Positions 11,606 through 21,339 of a DNA stretch of 64,000 nt are shown one piece after another. A program made the translations under genes and the position numbers. A model generated the notes under the pieces. The model worked only from the letters and a program-made list of their open reading frames with translations. It was not told where the DNA came from and made no database searches. The stretch's first letter is position 1, and each line of letters starts with the position of its first letter. This DNA comes from Lucinisca nassula. Taxonomy: Eukaryota > Mollusca > Bivalvia > Lucinida > Lucinidae. Location of the stretch: assembly GCA_963580285.1 (NCBI GenBank), contig OY757019.1:62516587-62580586 (forward strand). The letters run 5' to 3'.

Positions 11606-12265
11606 AGAAATGCGTCCATAGGACCAGGATGCCCCGCCTGAAAATATGTCTATGTTCGTATTCATCCATAGAAAGTTTTTGACAGTGTTTAAGTTTAGAC
11701 CCTTTTTATGCCATTTGACCTCTAAGTATGACCTTGACCTTGGAGGTACGGTCCTGGATTTGCACGTGACACATTGTCTGATGATGGTTAACATTTCTTC
11801 AAAAACATTTCAAAATCCATCCAGAAATAAGTAAGTTATTGGCTGCGTTTAAGTTTCGGACCCTTTTTTGACCTTTGACCTCCAAGTATGATCTTGACCT
11901 TGGAGGTACGGACCTGGGTTTTGCACGTGACACATCGACTCATGATGGTTAACATTTCTACAAAGTAATTTCAAAATCCATCCAGAAATAAGAAAGTTAT
12001 TGACTGCGTTTAAGTTTCGGACCCTTTTTTGACCTTTGACTTCTAAGTATGACCTTGACCTTGGAGGTACGGACCTGGGTTTCGCACGTGGCACGTCGTC
12101 TCATGATGGTTAAATTTTCTGCCGAGTAATTTTAAAATCCATCAAGAAATAAGGAAGTTATTGACCGCGTTTAGGTTTCGGACGGACGGACGCACAGACG
12201 GACGAAAGGACGGACAGGGGCAACGCTATATGCCCTTTCCACAATTCTTCTAATGGCGGGGACAT
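11606..12265. mobile_element. 660-bp element with 162-bp tandem core
   Basis: Three units of about 162 bp each carry TGACCTTGACCTTGGAGGTA (11,729, 11,891 and 12,053), followed by a CGGACGGACGGACGCAC run and a terminal TTCTAATGGCGGGGACAT. The insert lies between two AAAAACT words (11,599-11,605 and 12,266-12,272), and block A lacks it. Unit size and layout resemble bivalve mobile elements with a satellite core; the exact family is not identified. Confidence 0.65.
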
Positions 12266-12293
12266 AAAAACTGCATTGCGGGGCACATTGGTG

Positions 12294-12621
12294 TAAAATA
12301 GAGTCAATGATCAGGAATATATACAATTAACCCAAAGCTCCCATCAGAGACACCAAAGAAAACAACAATAGCGGAAAGCCAAAAGGACAGTTACTTTCCC
12401 ACAAAATGGTCAATTGGCTATCCAAAAACAAAATAATATGAGCGATACGCACACAAAGACAAACCATAACAAAAGTATACCGCGACAGAAGAACCGCCTT
12501 GGAACGGTCATTGACACGAATTCCACTTGGGGTGGGGGGAGGGGACTTAAATCGATTTCTCTGGCCACAATCCTCGCCTTTACTTCCGTCGCGATTTGTT
12601 CAGTTCGCATGAAGGCCTCCT
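12294..12621 (-). mobile_element. SINE-X, antisense, 3' truncated
   Basis: On the minus strand: GGAGGCCTTCATGCG start, CGTTCCAAGGCGGTTCTTCTG, then TGACCATTTTGTGGGAAAGT and the GATCATTGACT end. This is the same order as at 51,065-51,404 and 39,990-40,284. It is inserted within block B; block A has the empty site near 2,032-2,036. Confidence 0.75.
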
Positions 12622-13525
12622 AATGTAAGTCTGTCTGGGCCCAGGTAGGGTCTTTTTATTTGACGATGACAGGCCACGGGCCAGGCAGGCCTAGCACTCC
12701 TACAAATCGGTTTGGATTTTTAAGAAATGGTCCATGAGTGCTAGATCTCCCTCTCCCATAGGGTTTCCACATAAGGAAGCATTGGGCCCAAAACGATCCG
12801 TACCGACTGGGCCCCGAAAACAAGGTTTTGTTCCTGTGTAAAAGGCAATAAGGATAGGAAGGGAGTAACAAACCCACAATCAACTCTCAGTCGAGTCCGA
12901 GTGCTAAGCCAACTTGTGGATCGCATATACGGTCCTGTACGAATTTGGAGCTCTATTTTCTAAAAACTAAGGTTATCCCGGGTTAAGGTATCCCCTCGCC
13001 CACTTTCCAAGGGTCTTTAAACCCAAACCGATCGTTATCAAGTGCTAGTCCGTGGCCTCTCGTCAACAAGAGGTCGGTACCACATGCCACAATATATATA
13101 AAAAGAGGGAAGAAAAAAGATAAAAGCGAGGTAATGGGGAACACTCACAGAAAAAAAGAAGTCCGTGCGCATTGTTTGAGCTTAGAGTTATATACCCCTA
13201 TGCCATGACCTATGACGTTACAAGAGAGATCGTGTCCATATACCCAACAGTACATTTTTCCTCCTGTTGATAATGGGTACATGTATTATCGATTGCAAAA
13301 AGATTTAGCAAAACAGCCGTACAATTGTCAGTCTATTAGGCTCGCGTAATCACAAGTTGTTTATAACTGCGTAATACTGTTCAAACATAATAACCAATCA
13401 GAAGTAGTTTTGTGCAACAGCGTCACCGATGATTATCTATAGTCCGTTTCGTTTCACGCAAGTTTTCATTGACGTTCTCCATAATATCAGCCCATATTTT
13501 GACGAAATTGGATTTCAACTAATTG

Positions 13526-13638
13526 ATTGATTTGAGTTTAACGTCCTCGTCAACACTAGTTATGTCATTTTGGGGACGTTGCTTCCAAGTATGTGAGACT
13601 TTTACCCGACACTGAGATAAAAGACAGCTCAAGCCCGA
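13526..13638 (-). mobile_element. SINE-A 3' fragment, antisense
   Basis: GATTTGAGTTTAACGTCC through CCCGACACTGAGAT to CTCAAGCCC. It ends where the SINE-D head begins. Confidence 0.75.
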
Positions 13639-14178
13639 CGGGCCTCCGTGCCCTAGTGGGTTTGTTTGTTTGATTTGAGGTTTAACGTCCCCGTCAATAC
13701 TGTAAAGGTCATTTTGGAGACGTTGCTTCCAATTTTGTGAGACTTTTACCCGACATTGAGATGAAAAGACATCTCAGGCCCTGTCGCCCAATGAAACCAA
13801 ATGGGGTTTATAAGCATGGACGGTCCGCTTCGCACCGCGGTTCCTGGACAGGCTTAGGCCCTCTAAGCGGTTTACCAGTACTAGTGTGCGGGCCGGATTC
13901 AGCTCTGCGTGGAAGCATCACGCAGCCAATATATTTCTTCAAGCCCCTATGGGCGGGGGCTTTTGCCCTAATGGGTAAGAGCGCTGGCTCTTAATCATTA
14001 GGTCTCTCGACGCTGTCGGTTCGAGCCTGGCTCGGGTCACATGTGAGACGCAAAGTTCTGCAACGGAAGGTCAGGTGGTTTTTCTCCGGGTACTCCGGTT
14101 TTCGCCCGCCTCTGATTAACGATCGGCTCGATATGAGTGAAATAATATTGAAAGGCCCGTAAAAGCAAAAAAAAAAAA
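13639..14178 (+). mobile_element. SINE-D split by a SINE-A
   Basis: The SINE-D head GGGCCTCCGTGCCCTAGTGGG (13,640-13,660) resumes at 13,964 with TGGGTAAGAGCGCTGGCTC, then GGTTCGAGCC (B box), a TTCTGCAACGGAAGGTC body and a GTAAAAGC poly-A tail. The split is caused by the 303-bp SINE-A at 13,661-13,963. Compare the unbroken SINE-D at 60,269. Confidence 0.85.
13661..13963 (-). mobile_element. Full-length SINE-A in SINE-D, 12-bp target duplication
   Basis: Flanked by TGCCCTAGTGGG (13,649-13,660) and TGCCCTAATGGG (13,964-13,975). The length is exactly 303 bp, the same as the copy at 16,389. The (CAAA)n-type tail lies at the low-coordinate end, as expected for an antisense SINE. Confidence 0.9.
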
Positions 14179-14181
14179 AAA

Positions 14182-14368
14182 CTCAAGCCCTGTCGCCCAA
14201 TGAAACCAAAGGCTTACATGCATTGGACTGTCTGACGCACACCGTTTTGCCTTGGCAAGCTTTGTCCTTCTAAGCGGTTTACCAGTACTCATGTGTGGCC
14301 AGTTTCAACTCTGCGTGGCAGCATCATGCACCCATTTTTTTTCTCCAAGCCACGATGGAGCTTGCCTT
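14182..14368 (-). mobile_element. SINE-A, 5' two thirds, antisense
   Basis: From CTCAAGCCCTGTCGCCC through CGGTTTACCAGTACTC to CTCCAAGCCACGATGG. The tail third is missing. Matches the inverted copy at 40,822-41,113. Confidence 0.75.
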
Positions 14369-14483
14369 TGTCACCCAGTATATGGACATTCGCGAAAGGG
14401 GAAATTAGCCTTTTGAATTTCTCCGCGGGCAGAAAACTCAATCTGCATATTGGAGTATACGGTATTTCATACGCAAATATTGT

Positions 14484-14574
14484 TTGATTTTAGGTTAAAC
14501 GTCCCCGTTAACACTATGTAGGTCATTCTGAGACGTTGCTTCCAATTTTGTGCGTCTTTTACCCGACATTGAGA

Positions 14575-14620
<46 letters not shown>

Positions 14621-14850
14621 CGTGTTTAACGACGCGTTCAAAGAACCCTCTTTGTGGGTCATAAGCGTCAAACGACATTGAGATGGAATGACAGCTCAAG
14701 ACCTGCCACCCAATGAAACAAAGAGGGTGTACATGCATGAACGGTCCGACTCGCATCACTTTGCCTGGACAGGCTTAAATCCTCTAAGCTGTTCCAGTAC
14801 TCGTATGCGGTCGGTTTCAGCTCTGCGTGGAAGCATCATGCAGCCCCCAC
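14484..14850 (-). mobile_element. SINE-A, antisense, split by a small retroposon
   Basis: The two parts (14,484-14,578 and 14,673-14,850) are separated by 94 bp, and the inverted copy at 40,480-40,695 lacks the insert. Both parts otherwise follow the SINE-A order. Confidence 0.8.
14579..14672 (-). mobile_element. 94-bp truncated retroposon with (CAT)n tail
   Basis: On the minus strand: GACCCACAAAGAGGGTTC, then GCGTCGTTAAACACGAAAT and an (ATC)n tail. It is flanked by CGACATTGAGATGGA at 14,564-14,578 and 14,673-14,687, a 15-bp target duplication. The uninserted site is seen at 40,600-40,615. This looks like the 3' end of a LINE or SINE. Confidence 0.8.
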
Positions 14851-14982
14851 CCTACTCACAAATACTCGCAATATATATATATATATATTTTTTTTCACGA
14901 GGCCTTGCATTCGTTTGACAATTATGGAAATATGTGTTTAAATCCAGAGAACCTGGTTTTAATAGACAACTGAGCTATACAC

Positions 14983-15073
14983 CGTTTGTTTTGTTTGTTT
15001 TGAGGTTTAACGTCCCCTTCGATACTGTGTAGATCATTTTGGAGACGTGGCTTCCAATTTTGTGGGACTTTTC
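14983..15073 (-). mobile_element. SINE-A tail fragment, antisense
   Basis: TTTGTTTTGAGGTTTAACGTCC through GACGTGGCTTCCAATTTTG to GGGACTTTTCC, joined directly to the transposase remnant. Confidence 0.7.
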
Positions 15074-15074
15074 C

Positions 15075-15305
15075 GAGCCGGACATATTATGGTTGTAATG
15101 TTGGGGCATGCAGGCACTGAATACGTGTCAACGCCTGTTTTCGCGCCCACATTAAACCCTGTGGAAGTGTGTTTTCAGTACATCAAAAAACTGCACACAA
15201 GCGAACTTCGAGCTGTAGTTAAAGACAAGCTTCAGTATGCTATTATGACTGCGGTAAACAGAGTTACAGATTGTGCTCGATACTCGTTCTTACATTGTCG
15301 GCTTG
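15075..15305 (+). pseudogene. Tc1/mariner-type transposase, C-terminal remnant
   Basis: The frame contains STPVFAPTLNPVEVCFQYIK and ends VTDCARYSFLHC. The LNP-E spacing with a following IK is the third catalytic block of IS630/Tc1/mariner DDE transposases, which cut and paste their own element at TA. Only the last 75 codons or so remain; the D-containing first and second blocks are absent. A diverged inverted copy lies at 39,780-39,960, inside the duplicated segment. SINE-A truncates it on the left and SINE-C on the right, where the frame simply runs on into SINE sequence. It is not functional. Confidence 0.6.
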
Positions 15306-15598
15306 GCCGGCCTCGATAGCTCAGTCGGATGCGCGTCTGACTGGGGATCCGGAGGACGCGGGTTCGATATCTGCCGGGGCCGGCAAAATTATTTCCCGGA
15401 GATTGATCATGAAATCTTTTCTACGGTCATTCTCTCCCTTCCGCTGATTCAAGACGGGCAGTGTCGGTTTCTGGCGAAAGACTGTGCACTGTACTGGTTA
15501 ACCGCTTACGCATAAGCCTGCGCAGGAAAAGTGTGTATAGGACCTGCTCAAAATGATCTAAATTAGTGCCGATTGGGCCGTTAAACCCCAATACAAAC
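15306..15598 (+). mobile_element. SINE-C, tRNA-headed
   Basis: Head with A box TAGCTCAGTCGGATGCG and B box GGTTCGATAT, a body with GATCATGAAATCTTTTCTAC, a central ACTGGTTAACCGCTTACGC...AAGCCTGC domain, and a GGGCCGTTAAACCCCAATAC tail. The central domain and tail are clearly related to SINE-A. Confidence 0.85.
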
Positions 15599-15869
15599 AA
15601 ACAATGCATTGTCGGCCCACCAGTGTGGTCAGTGCTTTGATTAAATAATTTAGTAGTTTCCAAAGGGCCTTATTTACCCTCATGAGACTGTGTGGTAGGG
15701 TGAAGCATCGCCCTGACCATATTGATAATTATATATATTGTTTTAGTTTGAGTTCACTGAAACTTTGGTCCTCTTTGGCTGCACAGAGCGCCCCTAAGGA
15801 CCTTATCCATATTACAAACATGTCGAATTCAGAGTTTGTCCCATAAACGGGCTTGGTCAATCAAACGGG

Positions 15870-16095
15870 GCCGTTCCCCCGCCCATCGGAGCTCTGAGAA
15901 ATAGATTGGACTGACACCGACCAAGATTGAGTAATGGTAAACCGCCCAGGAAAAGTAATGCGAGTCGGTACACTATTTTCTTTCGGTGGTAGGGCTTGAG
16001 ATGTCATTTCATCTCAATATCGGGTAAAAGTCCAACAAAATTGTAACGTTTCCAAAATGACATAATGTTGAGTGTTGACGGGACGTTAATTTTTC
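15870..16095 (+). mobile_element. SINE-A, internally deleted, sense
   Basis: CCCCCGCCCATCGGAGCT start and GACGGGACGTTAATT end. The block between GGTAAACCGC and GCCCAGG is shortened. Confidence 0.75.
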
Positions 16096-16388
16096 CCATT
16101 CTCTCTCTCTCTCTCGTTATTTATCTCATCGGGGTTTAAATTTTTCCAGTTGACGTCCACATGCAACTAGGTTGGTAACCTCTTACGTCACGACGCCAAT
16201 GTTATGACGCCTTTTTGGAACGCCTCCGCGACTGAGACTTTAGTCGATTGGAAAATAATGAAACTGCCAGGCTCCAGACCTTTGATCGCACTTTCTTCAG
16301 TAGATCACACTTTCTTCAGTGCTTTCCAGTTTCAGAAAGACATCGGTTTCTTCCAGTTTGCCATGTCTATCATTGAGAATTCAGAGAA

Positions 16389-16691
16389 TTTGTTTGTTTG
16401 GTTTAAAGTTTAACGTCCCCGTCAACACTGTAAAGGTCATTTTGGTGACGTTGCTTCCAATTTTATGGGACTTTTACCCGACATTGAGATAAACTGACAT
16501 CTCAAGCCATGTCGCCGAAAGACACCAATATGGTTTATAAGCATGGACGGGCCTTCTCGCAACGCTTTGCCTGGGCAAGCTTAGATCCTCTAATCGGTTT
16601 ACAAGTGTTTGTGTGCGGGTCGGTTTCAGCTCTGCGTGAAAGCATCATGCAGCTCATATATGTCTTCAAGCTCCGATGAGCGGGGGCCGCA
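16389..16691 (-). mobile_element. Full-length SINE-A, 14-bp perfect target duplication
   Basis: GAGAATTCAGAGAA is present at 16,375-16,388 and 16,692-16,705. The element between them is 303 bp. This is the cleanest definition of SINE-A ends in the window. It has no tRNA-type acceptor stem; the 5' end is a GCCC...GGGGC mini-hairpin. Confidence 0.9.
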
Positions 16692-16859
16692 GAGAATTCA
16701 GAGAAAGAGACAATCATGCATCAATATACTGAAAATCGTTTCCGTAGCAAAATGCATGGCAACATCACTAGTCCAACACCCTTTATTATTCGCAAAGCAG
16801 CATGTTTTAGTCTTTCAATCTGGTCAACACATCATTTTGAATGAAATTTTGACATACCC

Positions 16860-16863
<4 letters not shown>

Positions 16864-16935
<72 letters not shown>

Positions 16936-17407
16936 ACGCACATGAGTACTTGTAAACTGCTTAGAGGTTCTAAGCCTGCCCAGAAAAAGAGATGCGAGTC
17001 GGATCGTTCATGCATATTCACCTTATTGGTTTCATTGGGCTGCAGGGTTTGAGATTTTATTCAAAAGTTCCACAAAATGGAAACAACGTCTCTAAAATGG
17101 CCTATACCGTGTTGACGGAGATATTAAACCTCAAATCGAACTCTCTTTCTCTCTCTCTGTCTGCATCTGTCTGTCTCTCTCTCATACACACACACGTGTG
17201 CGCGCACGCATGCACACACCGCCTCAACCATCGGGGCTTGAAGAAATAAGATTGGGCTGCATGATGCTTCCCAACAGAGCTGAAATTGATCGCACATAAG
17301 TACTGGTAAACCGCATAGAGGTTCTTAGCCTTCCCTGGAAAATTTATGTGAGTCGGGACCGTCCATGCATATAAACCCTGTTGGTTCATTGAGCGACAGG
17401 GCTTGAT
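16864..17407. repeat. (CT)n microsatellite with two SINE-A fragments
   Basis: A pure CT run fills 16,864-16,933. SINE-A sense fragments follow at 16,934-17,141 (ends TTAAACCTCAAATCGAAC) and 17,219-17,407 (starts CATCGGGGCTTGAAGAAAT), separated by a short CTCTCT/CACACA tract. Confidence 0.8.
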
Positions 17408-17410
17408 ACT

Positions 17411-17949
17411 ATTGATTGCAGAAAGATTTAGCAATTAGACTGACCCAAAACTGCACTTGATTTGTCGTTTTTTGTCACGCAGGCCAGTTATTTTTGGATG
17501 GAAAGTTAGAGCGTAATTATAGCCTATTTCAACGTAGATTACGCATTCCCTCTTTGTGGGTCATAAAGCGTCGAACGGTTGATGATGATCAACGGCTCCG
17601 AACGAATATCAGTTTTTGAATTGAGGTTTGACCCAGTTAGATCCGGCAACCCTAAAACGGGTACCCTAGCAAACAGTGCAGGCCCAGATCAGACGCCACA
17701 GAACGTGGCGTCTGATCAGGGCCTACACTGTTTGCAAATAAATCAGCCATTTTCCAAATAAATTTTGAAGAAAACACAACCTGACACCCCTAAATTTTGA
17801 AATGGACTCCTGCTATTTATAAGCAGGAGGATTCCATTTGGTACTGAAAGGGTTAACGTCCTCGTCAGGACTATTTAGGTCATTTTGGAGACGTTGCTTC
17901 TAATTTTGTTGGACTTTTACCCGACAATGAGATGAAATATCAATTGGAC
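17411..17949 (+). repeat. Repeat S, copy 1 (left flank of the Polinton)
   Basis: Starts TATTGATTGCAGAAAGATTT and contains GACTGACCCAAAACTGC, a SINE-A 3' fragment (17,857-17,943) and an inserted MITE (17,632-17,852). An inverted copy lies at 42,052-42,592 and a third copy, split by another element, at 35,507-38,345. Its last bases, CAATTGGAC, abut the Polinton end. Confidence 0.7.
17632..17852 (+). mobile_element. piggyBac-like MITE, 221 bp, with internal hairpin
   Basis: Bounded by TTGA (a decayed TTAA) at 17,628-17,631 and TTAA at 17,853-17,856, with ends CCC...GGG as in piggyBac-type elements. The empty site, GAGGTTTAACG, is preserved near 38,250. Inside, 17,669-17,735 forms a near-perfect hairpin with arms from GCAAACAGTG to CAGACGCCAC. 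A second 221-bp copy is at 42,142-42,362 and a diverged one at 37,818-38,033. Confidence 0.7.
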
Positions 17950-18582
17950 CATAGGGGCTTGAATCATGTAAAAATTGAAAAAAAAAATGTTTTTTTTTTT
18001 TTTTTTTGGTACTATAATAGAGACAAGGGGGGAGACTTCGGCTCAATTTATTGGGGGGTTACCTCATTTTACCCAGTGTATCTTTTTCGCAAATGCAGTT
18101 TTTTACCTGCTTATTATAAATTATACAAGTTAAATAAGTCCACTTTGCAAAAATAATCCGCCTCTGTCTGCCATTTGCAGGAAACATGTGTTTCTCGCAT
18201 GGATTAACAGTAGTATAGGGGCCTCTTGAGGGTCAATGACGTTTCAAGATGGTCGACAAAATGGCCGCCATATAAGGAAGTCGGATGACCCTCCATGACC
18301 TCGCGGGGATGTCGTCGGATGACCCTCGATGCGGGGTTTGAGGCCTGGGTCGCTGGATGGCTGTCGATGTGGGGTTTGAGACCAAGATGGCCGCCATTTC
18401 TGATCTCGTTTGACCCTCGATCACCTTGTGTTGGGGGTCGCTGGATGACCTTTGTGGATGGGGGGTGACGCGTTTAGTAGAAACACCCTAGACCACGGGA
18501 AGGTAGCGTCAAGTCCTACGGCACGGGGGTCTCCTATATACAGGCTTATCTACAGGGCGGAGGGGTGATCCTTTTATACGGA

Positions 18583-18890
18583 TTATCGAACATACACAGA
18601 TCGGAACCGATCAATGCATAGAATTTCTGGAAAGGATGCGTACATAATCACGGTAACGCTCTCCGGTAAGGGATTGGCAAACCCGAGTTCTAACCTACAA
18701 TGACCTTTCCTCTTAGGGTAGTAAGGATCGACGTCCAGGACATAGAGACAGATGCCGTACTTCTCCGCTCACATTGATAGCGTTAGCGTTCTGTAACAGT
18801 CCGCGAACTGATTGGCGCCATAATTCGGTTGTTAAGGGCGGGGCTGGATACGACTGACCTAGGCTCATCCAAGCATTAGCACCCCACCTC
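18583..18890 (-). pseudogene. Polinton capsid protein C-terminal end, left-arm copy
   Basis: Minus-strand counterpart of 29,176-29,503. Recognisable pieces include the NAWM start block and the final block with a LPESVTVIMYASF-type strand. Compared with the right arm it has a deletion of about 13 bp and other losses in the middle (near 18,750-18,790), so the frame is broken. It belongs to the virion shell of the Polinton virus-like particle. It is dead here. Confidence 0.65.
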
Positions 18891-18894
18891 CATT

Positions 18895-19268
18895 TCATTT
18901 AATTTCCGTAAGCATTCTTTTCATTTTTGACACAATCATGCGGTCGTTGAGCTTCTTTTGGCGTGGACTGAATTCTTTGATAATGTCTTTCATCGATTTT
19001 CCTCGAGATCTCTTCATTACGCAGTATGCGCAGTATAGTCCGCATACGTTAGATCAGGACTGTTGGAGTTGTAGTTCGTTCATCAGGTAGGGTTAATCGA
19101 GTAACTCTTCAAATCTAACGTCGTAATCACTAGGATCGTTTCCTACTGAATCGAAAAATTCGTACGGTCCGCGCACGGGGAAATACACAGTTACCCAGTG
19201 CTCCCCTCTTTGCTAGTGGCCGTGTTGGAAATGACGAACCCTCCTCTTCGTTTCTTAATTTGGTCCGC
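18895..19268 (-). pseudogene. Adenovirus-type cysteine protease, left-arm copy
   Basis: Minus-strand counterpart of the protease at 28,740-29,171, cut off at its N-terminal side by the inner end of the inverted repeat. This copy has a TGG codon where the right arm has a stop, but it carries its own breaks: a 4-bp loss in the AGCAAAG stretch and two in-frame stops, TAA and TGA, in the second half. Because the two arms are broken at different places, the damage happened after the arms formed. Confidence 0.7.
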
Positions 19269-19515
19269 CCTTCTGCTTCTTCTTTTGACTAAATAAAATG
19301 CGAAAATATTTAGCAGGCTACACAAAAATAATAACTCGCATTATTTCGTCTACTCTCTTAGCTGCCTCGTCACAAAATGATTGAAAAAAATGGCTAAAAT
19401 CTTCCTTTAATATGTCGGATGACCCTAGATGACCTTTCGGATCACACTAACTATCGGAAAATGGAACACTCCGTATTTACTAGGCGGAAGATTCCACTGT
19501 CGTATATGGGTTAGA
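19269..19515. other. No recognisable gene; one GGATGACCC word
   Basis: AT-rich sequence inside the Polinton. At 19,417-19,440 there is a short GTCGGATGACCCTAGATGACC word also found in the left arm. Nothing else is recognisable. Confidence 0.4.
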
Positions 19516-19967
19516 TACGAAAGAGCATTAGGGCCAGGTATACTTTTTTTCTTTTGATAGGTATCTCGAAATTTCGACTTAGTATCTCGAAATTTCGACT
19601 TAGTAACTCGAAATTTCGACTTATTAACTCGAAATTTCGACTTAGTATCTCGAAATTTCGACATAATAACTCGAAATTTCGACTTATTAACTCGAAATTT
19701 CGACTTATTAACTTGAAATTTCGACTTATTAACTCGAAATTTCGACTTAGTATCTCGAAATTTCGACTTAGTAACTCGAAATTTCGACTTACTATCTCGA
19801 AATTTCGACATAATCACTCGAAATTTCGACTTATTAACTCGAAATTTCGACTTAGTATCTCGAAATTTCGACTTAGTAACTCGAAATTTCGACATACTAT
19901 CTCGAAATTTCGACTTAGTATCTCGAAATTTCGACTTACGAAATATTAAGTCCTATAGACACAGTTA
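19516..19967 (+). mobile_element. Element with 21-bp palindromic array, copy 1
   Basis: About 18 units of 21 bp, each with the 12-bp palindrome TCGAAATTTCGA and a variable spacer (CTTAGTAT, CTTAGTAA, CTTATTAA or CATAATAA). Conserved outer parts are TACGAAAGAGCATTAGGGCC (19,516) and TATTAAGTCCTATAG...ACAGTTA (19,967). Because 21 is a multiple of 3, open frames of SKFR-type repeats appear on both strands; these are artefacts. The second copy is at 21,469-22,039, inverted. Confidence 0.8.
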
Positions 19968-20280
19968 ATGTTAAACACCCCGTTTCATAATACCCCATCT
20001 TTGAAAACAAGTTTACATCAAGCAGATTATGCAAATTATGTGATAACATTGTGAGACCATGGTCATTATCGGCTTACTTGTATCGTGTAAACGCCAATGG
20101 CCTTTCTCGGTGTATTTTTTACATGTTCTTTTATTCTTCTTTCTCTCTTTATTGGCCAATGTCAATTTTATCAAATATTTCTCAAGAACTATAAAACTAG
20201 AGGCCCAAAACATGTATTATGTAAGAGACAGAGGGTTTTCTGTCTCATCAGGACGTCGCGCATTCAATCCCGTTTCACGA

Positions 20281-20576
20281 CCCCCGCCCATCGGGGCTTG
20301 AAGAAATTGATGGGCTGCATGGTGCCTCAACGCAGAGCTGAAATCCGACCGCACACGAGTACTGGTAAGCCGCTTAGAGGATCTAATCCTGCCCAGGTAA
20401 AGCGGTGCGAGTCGGACCGTCCATGCTTATTAACCTTATTGGTTTCATTAGGCGACAGGTCTTGAGAAGTAATTTCATCTCAACGTTGGGTAAAAGTCCC
20501 ACAAAAGTGGAAGCAACGTCTTCAAAATGACCAATACAGTGTTGAGGAGGACGTTAAACCTCAAACCAAACAAACA
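20281..20576 (+). mobile_element. Near full-length SINE-A, sense
   Basis: From CCCCCGCCCATCGGGGCTTG to CCTCAAACCAAACAAACAC, all blocks in order. It lies within the Polinton, so it is younger than that element or its decay. Confidence 0.9.
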
Positions 20577-20829
20577 CATTCAACCCCGTTTAAGTAAAAT
20601 AAAAGCGGGCTAAAAGTCATATTTGACAGTCTTTTTCGGTATCAAAATTCCTCATCGTGTGCTGTATAAATCATGTATATAGCAAAGCACTGACAGCACT
20701 GTTGGGTCGATTGTCTTCGAGTGTGGATTGGTACATGTTTCGTTTATCCTTTAAATTCCTAAACTATAAGCAAAACGGGTGGATCCTGATCAGACGCCGC
20801 GCTTGGCTCGATTAATTATAAATTGACTA

Positions 20830-21118
20830 AAAGTTACTAACTACAGAAGCTTCCCGCCTTATATTGACCTCGTGACTATCACTGACCATGTTCAAAATCC
20901 AGGTACCAGTTATTTATAGCAGCGCTATTGTCTTTCCTTGTGACGTCAGTGCGCCATGTAGACTGGGCCGGTTAACATGGACATTGCGAACAGTGTAGAC
21001 CCTGATCAGGCGCCGCAGAAGAGAGCTTCATTAAATAACCGGTACGTTCATGGTGTAGATGGTCAGCGATAGTCACGTGGACGATAGCAGGCGAGAAGCT
21101 TCTGTAGGTAGTTACTTT
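20830..21118. repeat. Foldback repeat with CAGACGCC words
   Basis: AGTTACTAACTACAGAAGC...GTGACTATC at 20,835-20,890 is repeated inverted at 21,057-21,115. Between them lies AACAGTGTAGACCCTGATCAGG, the core of the hairpin MITE family seen at 17,669. It is probably a decayed relative. Confidence 0.55.
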
Positions 21119-21339
21119 GGGTCGAATGTAAAAAAACGACCCAAAAGATGGTAAACTAGGCAACACGAACACCATGACTAACTGAACAAAGCAACAGCCG
21201 GACAGAAAATGCGGTATCAGAATACGTTGCGCGTTCAAGATGTATCATTTTGATAGAGCAGCTGATTCCTAGACCCTTCGTTTCATCCCATTGGTCAGAC
21301 GTCGAAATTGATGGCTGGTCAGCTCTAGCCACGCGTGTG

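Larger units (their letters stand above)
9393..13290. repeat. Degenerate satellite block B, a copy of block A
   Basis: Same words as block A. Alignment by eye: 10,160-10,350 matches 432-630; 10,500-10,560 matches 788-890; 12,625-12,800 matches 2,035-2,200; 13,083-13,288 matches 2,464-2,660 almost base for base. Block B is longer because of insertions at 10,770-10,915 (SINE-A), 11,606-12,265 (tandem-repeat element) and 12,294-12,621 (SINE-X). Block A shows the uninserted state at each of these places. There is no coding content. Confidence 0.75.
13288..15270 (+). repeat. Segment duplicated in inverted orientation at 39,755-41,342
   Basis: Successive pieces match the minus strand of 41,342-39,755 in order: the TCGATTGCAAAAAGATTTAGC start, the 13,400-13,500 unique stretch, the SINE-A at 14,182, the CTCCGCGGGCAGAAA stretch, the SINE-A at 14,484, the CACGAGGCCTTGCATTC stretch and the transposase tail. 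The copies differ by insertions: 13,639-14,178 and 14,579-14,672 are extra here, and a SINE-X is extra there. Confidence 0.75.
17950..19268 (-). repeat. Left terminal inverted repeat of the Polinton
   Basis: 1.3 kb. From the outside in: the terminal part 17,950-18,203, TTAA at 18,204-18,207, a CpG-richer stretch with repeated GGATGACCCTCGATG-like words (18,230-18,440), then the capsid and protease remnants. Identity to the right arm stops sharply at the GCGGACC word (19,268 versus 28,797). Confidence 0.75.

Noticed and set aside
19555..19945. CRISPR-like array
   Set aside because: Units are directly adjacent with short, non-unique spacers in a eukaryotic context; it is a tandem palindrome array.
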